Shown piece after piece: positions 32,229 to 40,878 of a DNA stretch of 64,000 nucleotides. The stretch comes from JAICIG01 sp035532215. Its GTDB lineage: Bacteria > Planctomycetota > Planctomycetia > Pirellulales > JAICIG01. Position numbers and translations under genes: made by a program. Position 1 is the stretch's first letter, and each line of letters opens with the position of its first letter. Under the pieces are notes generated by a model. It searched no databases, was not told where the DNA came from, and saw only the letters and a list, made by a program, of their open reading frames with translations. The DNA lies in contig DATKRK010000278.1 of assembly GCA_035532215.1 (NCBI GenBank), forward strand, positions 1-64,000. Direction: 5' to 3'.

Positions 32229-35222
32229 TCAGGGAATCGGCCGCACGACGAGGCGGTCGCCTTCGGCGAAGCAGGTCAAGTCGAGCTCGCCGAGCATCAA
32301 TTCCAGGGCCGATTTCAACGTGATGCCTCGAATGACGCGCGTCACGGGTGTGTCGGAACCGATGCCAGCCTTGGTCAAGGCTTCGTTGTCCAACACGATT
32401 TCAATGTCGTGACGCTCCTTGAGGTATTCCACCACGTCGCTCAGCGGCTGCTCGACGAATTCCAATTCGGTCAACTCGGCGAGCGCCTTGGCTGGGATCG
32501 GCGAAAGTTTTTCTCCGGCGGGCAGGATCGGAAGGCTCGGCGGCTCGGGCGAGAGCGGTTTGGCCCCGATCATCAAGACTTCATGCCGGATGGCCATCGC
32601 CAGATCGTATTTGGCGAACAGCCGTTTCAGCGCCTCGCTGAGCGGCCCGCCCCGGTATTGCATCGTGATCGGAAGGTCCGCGTTCTTTTTTGCCTTCACG
32701 AGCGAGCGGATGTCTAACTGGATTTGGATGTCGTGGCGTTCGCGCAGATACTCCACGACGTCGCTCAATGGCTGGTCGACGAATTCCAGTTCGGTGTTCT
32801 CTTCGAGCGCAGCGAGGATCTTTCGCACATTGGGATTCGTTTGCGGCAGGGCCCGATAAACGTCGGAATCGGTCAATGACGTGCTTCTGACTCCAACTTG
32901 AGCCAGCCGCGGCAGGGCTTTGAGCGGCTCCAGCCGAGGGTCGGCGATCTTCGTGCCGCTCAAGTCCAGGTTCTCCAAGGCCGTGAGCGGCTTGAGATGA
33001 GCCAAGCCGGCATCGGAGATGGCGGTGTCGACCAACCGCAACACCTTGAGCTTCGCGCAGCCGGCCAGGCTTTTCAGGCCCTCGTCGGTGATCTGCGTGC
33101 CGGCCAAGCTCAGGTATTCGAGCCTGGTCAAACCGGCCAGCTTCGCCAGGCCCGCGTCGGTGATTCCCGTGTTCCCCAAGTCGAGATAGGCGAGGTTAGT
33201 GCGCTTGCTGATCCAATCGGCCGAAGCATCGCCAATTCTCGTATTTCTGACATACAGCGTCGTCAGCTTTCGTGGTGGGTCGAGCTGCTGTAGTCCGGCG
33301 TCGGTGATTTGCGTGCCGTCGAGATCGAGCGATTTCAGTTTCTTCAGGCGGCTCAAATGCTCCGCTCCGGCGTCGGTGATGGCGTCGCCGCGGAGCGAAA
33401 GCCCGGCCAGGTTGGGCAGCTTGCTCAGGCTGGTGAGCCCTGCGTCGGTAATCTTCGTATCGCTAAAACCGAGGTTCTCCAGCGCGTCCAGCCCGGCCAG
33501 GCGTCGGAGCCCGTCGTCATCTACGACCGTAACGTCGAGTTCGAGGCTGCGCAGATTCTTGAGCAGCGTCAGCCATTGCATGCCGCGGCCCGTGACCTTG
33601 GTCTGCGACAAATCGAGGGTTTGGAGCTTGTCGAGCGCAGCGAGGCGAGAAAGCCCTCGATCGTCGGTGGGCGTAAAGTTCAAACCCAACCATGTGAGAT
33701 TCTTCAGCCGGCCAACATGGGTCAAACCCGCTTCCGTAAGCTTGTTTCCCCGAAGTTGGACTCGCTGCAGTTCGGGGAATTGAATCAAGTTTGCCAGCGC
33801 GCCGTCGGTATTGGGGCCGCCAGCAAAAGTTGCCGTGACGAATTCGTTTCGCGGGTCTTCGGCAAATCGCAACCCCGAGGTACGGAATGCTTCCGGGTCG
33901 GGCGAGAGCCAGCCGCGCGCCTGGCGGATGGCTTTGAGCGCCGCGGCGCGCGCTTCCAACGAGGGAGGCGCGTTCGGGGCTTTGGCTTCGCCGGGCGCCT
34001 TCTTGGGCGCTGCGGCGCGAGTTTCGTCTGAAGCCGGTTTCGCAGTGGGCGCCGTGTCGTCCTGCGTCGCTGCCGCTTTGCCGTTTGGCTTTTTCGCAGC
34101 CGCGGACTCTGCCGCGCGGACGTGCGGCAGAACCAGTAGTGCCGCGATCGCCAGCGCTGCTAGCGACGCGGGCGAAAGCCGCAGCGCGGTTTCCGGGCGC
34201 GCAGCGAGCAACCGCGAGACGCGCCGCTTCAGCAGCGAAGGCGCACTAAACAAGCCCAGAGCCGGCTGCGGCGACTCGCCCAAGGCCCAGGCAGCGACCG
34301 AAACCAAGGCGCTGCCGCAATCTCGCCCGGCGCAATCGACCGCGGCAAAGGCCGCATCGTCGCAGGCGTATTCGCGCTGGCGATCGATCGCCCGGTTAGC
34401 CAGCCAGACGGCGGGATGAAAGAAGTAAACAATCTGCAACAAGCGCTGCGCGAGCACGACCCACAGGTCGCCCCGGCGCACATGGGCCAGTTCGTGCGCC
34501 AACACCCAGGCGAGTTGCTCTCGCGGCAGCCGCTCGACCAAACCCGGCGGCGCGACCAGCCGGGGGCAAAACACGCCCCACACGGCGGGCGATTCGACGG
34601 CGGAACTGCCTATAATCGCCACGCGGCGCCGGAGTCCGACGCGCCGGCACAAAGCCGTATAGTCGAGCGGCAAGGCCGCAGCATCGAGCGCGGGAGCGCC
34701 GTCGAAACGCCGCGCCCATTTCGCTTGCTCCCGAAACAGACGCACGAGCAGCACCGCCGCAACGCCCGCCCAAAGCAGCATCAGCCAGGCTTCGAATGAC
34801 AACGAGGCCGCTGACGCCGGCTGTGCGAAAACGCTGTTCGACTCTGCCGCTCGCGGCAGCAGGTCGGCATGAGCCGTGAGCCAGTCGGCGCTGAGTTCCG
34901 GCGGCGCCGGTTCGATCGATTCCGGCATCGTCGCCCGCGGGTTCGCTTTCGCCGCACGATCCTCGCCCAGCCAGGCCACGGCCCGGCCGAGCGCGTCGCG
35001 GGGAGATAGCCAGCCCCAACCGGCCGGCACGGCGACGGCGATCGGCACGGCCAATCGAACGAGCACCAAGAGAAACAGCAAATAACCGAATTGCGACGAG
35101 GCCCGCCGCGCCGTCAGTCGCCACACGAGGCTGGCGACGGCAAACAGCAGCGTTCCTTCGACCAGCGCCGCGAGCGCCCAGTCCGACCAACTTTCGGCCC
35201 ACGAGTTCAGCGCGTCGATCAT
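32229..35222 (-). CDS. M56 peptidase (BlaR1-type) with leucine-rich repeats and two secretin-like domains
   Basis: The 997-residue protein starts with four membrane helices. The zinc peptidase motif HELAH (243-247) and the downstream REYACDDAAF glutamate lie before the fourth helix, at about 355. A low-complexity Ala/Lys/Pro linker (about 375-425) follows. Residues about 450-790 contain about 13 leucine-rich repeats of the ITDAGL type. The end holds two copies of a domain of about 80 residues with LSDVVEYL and ERHDI, like the secretin N-terminal (STN) domain. It probably senses an extracytoplasmic signal and cleaves the adjacent BlaI repressor. The start overlaps the BlaI stop by four bases. 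Confidence 0.85.
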   Translation of the reverse strand: MIDALNSWAESWSDWALAALVEGTLLFAVASLVWRLTARRASSQFGYLLFLLVLVRLAVPIAVAVPAGWGWLSPRDALGRAVAWLGEDRAAKANPRATMPESIEPAPPELSADWLTAHADLLPRAAESNSVFAQPASAASLSFEAWLMLLWAGVAAVLLVRLFREQAKWARRFDGAPALDAAALPLDYTALCRRVGLRRRVAIIGSSAVESPAVWGVFCPRLVAPPGLVERLPREQLAWVLAHELAHVRRGDLWVVLAQRLLQIVYFFHPAVWLANRAIDRQREYACDDAAFAAVDCAGRDCGSALVSVAAWALGESPQPALGLFSAPSLLKRRVSRLLAARPETALRLSPASLAALAIAALLVLPHVRAAESAAAKKPNGKAAATQDDTAPTAKPASDETRAAAPKKAPGEAKAPNAPPSLEARAAALKAIRQARGWLSPDPEAFRTSGLRFAEDPRNEFVTATFAGGPNTDGALANLIQFPELQRVQLRGNKLTEAGLTHVGRLKNLTWLGLNFTPTDDRGLSRLAALDKLQTLDLSQTKVTGRGMQWLTLLKNLRSLELDVTVVDDDGLRRLAGLDALENLGFSDTKITDAGLTSLSKLPNLAGLSLRGDAITDAGAEHLSRLKKLKSLDLDGTQITDAGLQQLDPPRKLTTLYVRNTRIGDASADWISKRTNLAYLDLGNTGITDAGLAKLAGLTRLEYLSLAGTQITDEGLKSLAGCAKLKVLRLVDTAISDAGLAHLKPLTALENLDLSGTKIADPRLEPLKALPRLAQVGVRSTSLTDSDVYRALPQTNPNVRKILAALEENTELEFVDQPLSDVVEYLRERHDIQIQLDIRSLVKAKKNADLPITMQYRGGPLSEALKRLFAKYDLAMAIRHEVLMIGAKPLSPEPPSLPILPAGEKLSPIPAKALAELTELEFVEQPLSDVVEYLKERHDIEIVLDNEALTKAGIGSDTPVTRVIRGITLKSALELMLGELDLTCFAEGDRLVVRPIP

Positions 35223-35629
35223 GACCGGCCCTTTCGCGTAGGAGGTTCTTCGTCCTGTCGTTCGTCGAGCAACGCGCGCAGCTCGGCCAGCTCGTCCGCC
35301 GAAAGTTGGCTGCGCTTGACCATGTGGGCCAACAGTGGCCCGACCGTGCCTTCCAGAGCGTTGTGCAAGAGCGTGTCAGCCGCTTTCTGCAGTGACTGCA
35401 GGGCAGGCCGCGTGGGTCGGTAGAGGAAGCTGTTGCCGACCTGCGTGGTTCGCAAATAGCCCTTTTCCACCAGCCGGCGGAGCAGCGTTTTCACCGTGCT
35501 CGGCGCCCAACCGTACTTGCGGCGGGCTTCCTCGCACACCTCGCGGGCCGCGCAGCGTTTGCGGCGCCAGATGGCGTTCATCACTTTCCATTCCGCCGCC
35601 GTCAGCGGCTCAGTACGATCGCCTGGCAT
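35219..35629 (-). CDS. BlaI/MecI/CopY family transcriptional repressor
   Basis: The 136-residue protein has the BlaI winged helix: LTAAEWKVMNAIWRRKRCAA, then STVKTLLRRLVEKGYLRTTQ and NSFLYRPTRP. A C-terminal dimerisation helix follows, with AHMVKRSQLSADELAELRALL. Proteins of this family repress their target operon and are cleaved on signal by a partner M56 peptidase. The M56 gene follows with an ATGA overlap. The target genes are unknown; its own operon is the likely one. Confidence 0.92.
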   Translation of the reverse strand: MPGDRTEPLTAAEWKVMNAIWRRKRCAAREVCEEARRKYGWAPSTVKTLLRRLVEKGYLRTTQVGNSFLYRPTRPALQSLQKAADTLLHNALEGTVGPLLAHMVKRSQLSADELAELRALLDERQDEEPPTRKGRS

Positions 35630-35663
35630 GAATTGAAGCTCCTGGAAATGCGCCGCGGTTGCA

Positions 35664-35703
35664 GATTATCTACAAAAATAAACGTTTGAATTGCATGTGT
35701 CAA
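35664..35703 (-). promoter_or_regulatory. Possible promoter of the BlaI-M56 operon
   Basis: On the minus strand a perfect TTGACA (35698-35703) is followed by AT-rich DNA with TTTATT (spacer 15) and, further on, GATAAT. No arrangement has ideal spacing. A TACA/TGT dyad typical of BlaI operators is only partly visible. Confidence 0.3.
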
Positions 35704-35808
35704 CAAGTTCTCGAGATAGCCGGCGGCTTCTCGCGAGACGCATCTTACGGCGGATTCTCGCACGCCCTCGGAAAAACCGCGGGCGGTTATTGCCGCAGAG
35801 GGGACTGT

Positions 35809-35860
35809 CGTTTTTCGCTCCGCGAAAAAACGCCGTTTCGCGGAGCGAAACGCGACAATG
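35809..35860. repeat. TTTTCGCTCCGCGAAAA palindrome, copy 2
   Basis: TGTCGTTTTTCGCTCCGCG and the complementary CGCGGAGCGAAACGCGACA surround a short loop. It is a diverged copy of the element at 24907-24962. It lies in non-coding DNA, unlike the first copy. Confidence 0.75.
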
Positions 35861-36146
35861 AACATTCGTTCGCTTTAGCGAAAGGCAACCTCATAGGAAG
35901 AAAACGAGAACTGTGTTCAATGCGGCCGCGTTCGAACCGGCCGCCGCCGACCCTAGCAACGCTCCGCCGCTCCGCTACAATGCTCTCTCGGGGGCGGAAT
36001 TGTTTCATTGGCAACTCGGCATTCCTCGGACGCCTGGACAGGCTTAGGCTCGCGCCGGCGGGGAGTGCATGCTTCGCCCCCGCGGTGAAGGCAAGATGTG
36101 TGCAGTCGCGATCGCGCGGCGGCACGTCGTTGACCCTAGAAAGAAT

Positions 36147-37262
36147 ATGAACGAGACGCTGGCCCGGACGCCGCTTTACGATTGGCACGCTTCGCACGGC
36201 GGGCGAATGGTCGAGTTCGCCGGCTGGGCGATGCCCGTGCAGTACGACTCGATCACGGCCGAACATCTGGCCACCCGCACGGCGGCGGGGTTGTTCGATA
36301 TCTCGCACATGGGCCGGCTGCGGTTCGACGGCGCCGGCGCCGCCGCGTTTCTCGATCGGCTCGTCACGCGCCGCATCGCCGATCTCAGGCCCGGACGCAT
36401 TCGCTACGGCCTGGTGACGAACGAGGCGGGCGGCATTCTCGACGACGTGCTGGTCTATCACCTGCAGGACGCCGCCGAGAATTCGTATCATCTGCTAGTC
36501 GTCAACGCCAGCAATCGGCCGAAGATTCTGGCCTGGCTCGAGCCCCGGCTGGCCGCCGCCGAGCACGTTCGCCTGACCGACGTCACGCGAGATTGGGCGA
36601 TGCTGGCCGTGCAAGGCCCGCGGGCGCTGGAACTCGCGCAGGAACTGGTCGACGTCGAACTGGCGAGCCTGAAGTATTACACCGGCTGCGAAACTCGCAT
36701 CGCCGGGCACGGGATTGCCGGATATGGGGGCATCGCCAGCCGCACCGGCTACACGGGCGAAGACGGCTGCGAGTTGATCGTCGGTTCGCAAGCGGCGCCC
36801 GGCGTTTGGCAGCGACTGGTCGATGCGGGCGCCACGCCGGCCGGGCTCGGCTGCCGCGATACGCTGCGGCTCGAAGCGGCCATGCCGCTGTACGGCCACG
36901 AACTTTCCGAGCAGATCAATCCCTATCAGGCCGGGCTGGCCTTCGCCGTCGATCTGGAAGGCCGCGAGTTCACCGGCCGAGAGGCCCTGGCCGCGATCGC
37001 CGGCGATCCCAAGCTGCCGCGCCGCATCGGTCTTGAACTGGCGGGCAAACGCGTGCCGCGCGAAGGTTACCCCGTGTTGTTCGAGGGCCGGCGGACGGGC
37101 GAAATCACCAGCGGCACGTTCTCGCCGACCTTGGAAAAACCGATCGCCATGGCCTACGTCGAACCGGCCGCCGCGGCGCCGGGAACCGAATTGGCCGTCG
37201 ATATCCGCGGCCGGCAGGAACCGGCCCGCGTCGTCGAGTTGCCTTTCTATAAACGTCGTTGA
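36147..37262 (+). CDS. gcvT: Glycine cleavage system T-protein (aminomethyltransferase)
   Basis: The 371-residue protein starts at the ATG at 36147. It has the N-terminal PLYDWHASHGGRMVEFAGWA, LFDISHMGRL near residue 52, and SRTGYTGEDGCEL near 195. The folate-binding Asp lies in the family position. It transfers the methylene group from the aminomethyl-lipoyl H-protein to tetrahydrofolate, giving methylene-THF and ammonia. It is the first gene of the cluster gcvT-gcvH-gcvPA-gcvPB-lipoate ligase, which covers the whole system except the L-protein. Length is normal for the family. Confidence 0.95.
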   Translation: MNETLARTPLYDWHASHGGRMVEFAGWAMPVQYDSITAEHLATRTAAGLFDISHMGRLRFDGAGAAAFLDRLVTRRIADLRPGRIRYGLVTNEAGGILDDVLVYHLQDAAENSYHLLVVNASNRPKILAWLEPRLAAAEHVRLTDVTRDWAMLAVQGPRALELAQELVDVELASLKYYTGCETRIAGHGIAGYGGIASRTGYTGEDGCELIVGSQAAPGVWQRLVDAGATPAGLGCRDTLRLEAAMPLYGHELSEQINPYQAGLAFAVDLEGREFTGREALAAIAGDPKLPRRIGLELAGKRVPREGYPVLFEGRRTGEITSGTFSPTLEKPIAMAYVEPAAAAPGTELAVDIRGRQEPARVVELPFYKRR

Positions 37263-37327
37263 GCGGCGCCGCGCGGCGCGCGACCAAGCCTTTTATATTT
37301 CAAGTTCCGTTTCCAGGAGCCTCGACT

Positions 37328-37726
37328 GTGACGCCCGATGAATTGCTGTTCGCCAAAACTCACGAATGGGTTCGCGTCGAAGATGAAGGAGGCGCGAAGA
37401 TCGCCACGATCGGCGTTTCGGCCTTTGCGCTCGAAGCCCTCACCGACCTGGTCTACATCGAACTGCCGGCCGTCGGCCGCCCACTGAAAGCGGGCGAAGC
37501 CTTCGGCGAGATCGAATCGGTCAAAGCCGTCAGCGATCTTTACAGCCCGGTCGCCGGCGAGGTGGTCGCCGTCCACGAAGGGCTGGGCGACAAGCTCGAA
37601 ACGCTCAACGCCGATCCTTACGGCGAAGGTTGGATGATCAAAGTCCGGCTGGCCGACGAAGCGGCGCTGAAGAATTTGATGGATTACCCCGCGTACCAAA
37701 AGCAGTGCGCCGAAGAGCAGCATTGA
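37328..37726 (+). CDS. gcvH: Glycine cleavage system H-protein
   Basis: The 132-residue lipoyl carrier starts at a GTG with AGGAG eight bases upstream. It has the family features KTHEWVRVED, GVSAFALEALTDLVYIELP, and ESVKAVSDLYSPV with the lipoyl-lysine, plus YGEGWMIKV near the end. It shuttles the aminomethyl group between P- and T-proteins. Lipoylation may be done by the ligase encoded four genes downstream. Confidence 0.95.
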   Translation: MTPDELLFAKTHEWVRVEDEGGAKIATIGVSAFALEALTDLVYIELPAVGRPLKAGEAFGEIESVKAVSDLYSPVAGEVVAVHEGLGDKLETLNADPYGEGWMIKVRLADEAALKNLMDYPAYQKQCAEEQH

Positions 37727-37739
37727 TGCTGAAAATGAG

Positions 37740-37882
37740 AGATCGCGAAAGGGCGAAAACGCGAAAAGAAAGAATACTCGCCTGAACCGCCGATGCGTCA
37801 ACGATTGATTCGCTTTAGTTGGCGGCGCTCTTGAGCCTCAACGCCCCACGAGTTTCGCCCTTTCGCGTTTTCGCGATTTACC
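37740..37882. repeat. Inverted GCGAAAGGGCGAAAACGCG repeat pair
   Basis: ATCGCGAAAGGGCGAAAACG (about 37743-37762) and TTTCGCCCTTTCGCGTTTTC (about 37855-37874) lie in opposite orientation between gcvH and gcvPA. Their blocks are permuted: the order of the GGG and ACG segments differs, so the pairing is imperfect. The intervening DNA has no gene. Confidence 0.55.
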
Positions 37883-37924
37883 CGCGTCGCAAACCACGTC
37901 TTCCGCTTGTTTTCACGATAATCA

Positions 37925-39268
37925 ATGCCCTACCTGCTCAATACGCCCGAAGACCAAAAAGCGATGCTCGACGCGATCGGCGTGGGCTCGATCGACGACT
38001 TGTTCGAGATGGTGCCGAGCGAACTGCGGCTCGCTCGCCCGCTCGATCTGCCGCCGGCCCTGACCGAATTGGAACTGACCTCGCACCTCAGCCGCCTGGC
38101 GAACAAGAACGTCTCGGCCGACCAGCGCGTCTGCTTTCTGGGGGCCGGAAGCTACGACCACTTCATCCCTGCCGCGGTCGACATGCTCGCTTCGCGCGGC
38201 GAGTATTACACTTCGTACACGCCCTACCAGGCCGAAGCCAGCCAGGGCAACCTGCAAGCCTTTTTCGAGTATCAGACGCTGATCTGCCGGCTGACGGGCA
38301 TGGACGTCTCGAACGCCAGTTTGTACGACGGCGGCAGCGCGGCGGCCGAAGCAGCCTTCATGTGCATGCACGCCACGGGGCGTCACGGCCGCGTCGTCAC
38401 GGCTGCCAGCGTTCACCCGGAATACCGGCAGATTCTGGCGACGCACTTGAACAACCTGGGCATCGAGTTGGTAACGGTCGGCGCGGCGACAGGCGGCGTT
38501 TCGCCCGCCGAGTTGGCCGCGGCGGTCGACGAGCACACGGCGTGCGTGCTCGTTCAGCAGCCGAACTTTTTCGGCTGCCTCGAAGAGGTCGACGAAATCG
38601 CCCGCATCGCGCACGATGCCGGCACCTTGCTGGCCGTGTCGGTTGATCCGATCAGCTTGGGCCTGCTGAAGCGGCCGGGCGACTACGGCGCCGACGTGGT
38701 CGTGGCCGAAGGCCAGTCGCTCGGCAGCCCGATGGCTTATGGCGGGCCGTACCTGGGCATCATGGCTTGTCGGGAGAAACTCGTGCGGCGGATGCCGGGC
38801 CGCGTCGCCGGGCAAACGGTCGATCGTCGCGGCAAGCGCTGTTGGGTGTTGACGCTGCAAACGCGCGAACAACACATCCGCCGCGAAAAGGCCACCAGCA
38901 ACATCTGCACGAATCAGGGCCTGTACGCCTTGCGGGCTGCGATTTACCTATCGTTGATGGGGCCGCGAGGCATGCGCGAGGTAGCCGAGCTTTGCCTGCG
39001 CAAAAGCCGCTACGCCCTCGGCCGGTTGGCTGCCGGCAAGCGACTGGCCCCGGCCTTCGACCGCCCGGCGTTCAAGGAGTTCGTCGTGCGCGACAGCCAG
39101 GGCGAAGTCGAGGAGCTGTTGGCCCAGGGCGAAAAGGCCGGGTTCTTCGCCGGCGTGCCGCTCGCGCGTTGGTATCCGGAACTGGCCGATTGTTTCTTGG
39201 TGACCGTCACCGAAAAGCGCACCAAGGCCGAGATCGACGCCCTGGCCAATTGTTTGGGTGCGGTGTAA
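37925..39268 (+). CDS. gcvPA: Glycine dehydrogenase (decarboxylating) subunit 1
   Basis: The 447-residue protein is the N-terminal half of the two-subunit P-protein. Recognisable segments are FLGAGSYDHFIPAAVDML near residue 75, YTPYQAEASQGNLQAFFEYQ near 97, and QPNFFGCLEEV. The subunit lacks the PLP lysine, which is on the partner. It decarboxylates glycine with the H-protein lipoate. It lies about 200 bases after gcvH and directly before gcvPB. Confidence 0.95.
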   Translation: MPYLLNTPEDQKAMLDAIGVGSIDDLFEMVPSELRLARPLDLPPALTELELTSHLSRLANKNVSADQRVCFLGAGSYDHFIPAAVDMLASRGEYYTSYTPYQAEASQGNLQAFFEYQTLICRLTGMDVSNASLYDGGSAAAEAAFMCMHATGRHGRVVTAASVHPEYRQILATHLNNLGIELVTVGAATGGVSPAELAAAVDEHTACVLVQQPNFFGCLEEVDEIARIAHDAGTLLAVSVDPISLGLLKRPGDYGADVVVAEGQSLGSPMAYGGPYLGIMACREKLVRRMPGRVAGQTVDRRGKRCWVLTLQTREQHIRREKATSNICTNQGLYALRAAIYLSLMGPRGMREVAELCLRKSRYALGRLAAGKRLAPAFDRPAFKEFVVRDSQGEVEELLAQGEKAGFFAGVPLARWYPELADCFLVTVTEKRTKAEIDALANCLGAV

Positions 39269-39343
39269 ATCGTTCCAGTACGTTGCCCCCCTCAAGTGCG
39301 CCAGAACGTTTAAGACCGAACCTGCTTCAGTAACGAGAACCTG

Positions 39344-40798
39344 ATGCGAAATACCCGAGCCACGCTGCCGTTGTTCGAATTGTCGAAGCCTGGGCGTCGT
39401 GCCGCGCGATTGCCGAAGTCGGACGTGCCCGAGACGCCGCTGGAAGAATTGCTGCCGGCCGAAGCGCTGGCCGCCGAGCCGCCGGCTTTGCCCGAGTTGG
39501 CCGAGCCCGACGTGGTGCGGCACTTCACGAACCTCTCGACCTTGAACATGTCGGTCGACACGCATTTCTATCCGCTCGGTTCGTGTACGATGAAGTACAA
39601 CCCCAAGCGCAACGAGCGGCTCGCCGCGCTGCCGGGCCTGGCCAACCTGCACCCGTATCAGCCCGAGCACACGCTGCAAGGCTTGCTGCAGTTGCTTTGG
39701 GAATTGCAGGAAATGCTGGCCGAGATCGCCGGGCTCGATGCCGTGTCGCTGCAGCCGGCGGCCGGCGCGCATGGCGAAATGACGGCGCTGCTGGCGGCTC
39801 GGGCCTATTTTCGCCATCAAGGCCAGCCGCGCACCAAAGTCTTGGCGCCCGACAGTTCGCACGGCACCAATCCGGCCAGCGCTGCGATGGTCGGCTTCGA
39901 GTCGGTCACCGTGAAGAGTACGCCCAAGGGTTTCGTCGATCTGGACGATCTGCGGGCCAAGCTCGACGCCGAGACGGCGGTGTTCATGATCACCAATCCC
40001 AACACGCTGGGCATGTTCGACCGGCAGATTCGCCAGATCGCCGACCTGGTCCACGAGGCGGGCGGACTGATCTATCTCGACGGCGCCAACATGAACGCCA
40101 TGCTCGGCATCAGCCGGCCCGGCGATTGCGGCGCCGACATGATGCACTTCAATCCGCACAAGACATTCAGCGGACCGCACGGCGGCGGCGGCCCCGGCGC
40201 CGGGCCAATCGCGGTGCGCAAAAAGCTGGAGCCCTATCTGCCCGTGCCGGTCGTCGTGCGCGACGGCGAGACCTATCGCCTGGCCTTCGATCGGCCGCAA
40301 TCGATCGGCCGCGTGCGCAGCTTCTTCGGCAACGTCGGGGTGTTGATTCGAGCCTATTGTTACCTGCGTACGCACGGGCCCGACGGGTTGCGGCGCGTCA
40401 GCGAGAACGCCGTGCTGAACGCCAACTATCTGCTCAGCCGGTTGAAGCACATCTTCCCTGTGCCTCAAGGCGACCGCTGCATGCACGAATTCGTCGCTTC
40501 GGCAGCCAGGCTGAAGGCCGAAAAGGGCGTATCGGCGATGGACATCGCCAAGCGTTTGCTCGACTATGGCTTCCACGCTCCGACCATCTATTTCCCGCTC
40601 ACGGTTCGCGAGGCGATGATGATCGAGCCGACCGAAACCGAGAGCAAGGAAACGCTCGACGCCTTCGCCCAGACGATGTTTCGCATCACCGAAGAGCCGG
40701 CCGATCTGTTGCACGAAGCGCCTCACACCACGATCACCAGTCGTCCCGACGAAGTGCAAGCCGCTCGCAAGCCGGTGATGACGTGGCCGAAAGCGTGA
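39344..40798 (+). CDS. gcvPB: Glycine dehydrogenase (decarboxylating) subunit 2
   Basis: The 484-residue protein is the catalytic PLP half of the P-protein. It has the family signature YPLGSCTMKYNPKRNE near residue 80 and the PLP-binding lysine in HFNPHKTFSGPHGGGGPG. FFGNVGVLIRAYCYLRTHG follows near 330. With gcvPA it releases CO2 from glycine and loads the aminomethyl group on H-protein. Length and motifs are normal. Confidence 0.95.
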   Translation: MRNTRATLPLFELSKPGRRAARLPKSDVPETPLEELLPAEALAAEPPALPELAEPDVVRHFTNLSTLNMSVDTHFYPLGSCTMKYNPKRNERLAALPGLANLHPYQPEHTLQGLLQLLWELQEMLAEIAGLDAVSLQPAAGAHGEMTALLAARAYFRHQGQPRTKVLAPDSSHGTNPASAAMVGFESVTVKSTPKGFVDLDDLRAKLDAETAVFMITNPNTLGMFDRQIRQIADLVHEAGGLIYLDGANMNAMLGISRPGDCGADMMHFNPHKTFSGPHGGGGPGAGPIAVRKKLEPYLPVPVVVRDGETYRLAFDRPQSIGRVRSFFGNVGVLIRAYCYLRTHGPDGLRRVSENAVLNANYLLSRLKHIFPVPQGDRCMHEFVASAARLKAEKGVSAMDIAKRLLDYGFHAPTIYFPLTVREAMMIEPTETESKETLDAFAQTMFRITEEPADLLHEAPHTTITSRPDEVQAARKPVMTWPKA

Positions 40799-40878
40799 TC
40801 GCCGTAAAATAGCGGGCGCCGAGCGAGAACGCCGCCGCCGATCGATTTTCCTACTCCCTGCCCCCCTCTCTTTGCTCC

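Larger units (their letters stand above)
35630..36146. other. Intergenic region between the BlaI operon and gcvT
   Basis: No gene is seen in this 517-base region between divergent genes. The first 75 bases probably hold the BlaI promoter. The middle holds a TTTTCGCTCCGCG palindrome. The last 200 bases should include the gcvT promoter, but no clear hexamers and no glycine riboswitch aptamer pattern could be identified. Confidence 0.5.

Noticed and set aside
32055..32717. Plus-strand protein of 220 residues beginning in VOC sequence
   Set aside because: After about 32225 the frame is only the antisense of the M56 gene, so the product is not a real protein beyond the VOC remnant.
35660..35705. 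Classical BlaI operator dyad
   Set aside because: Only partial TACA/TGT similarity is seen, and the spacing is not convincing, so only a weak promoter entry is kept.
35930..36146. Glycine riboswitch upstream of gcvT
   Set aside because: The conserved aptamer cores expected for glycine riboswitches are not visible.
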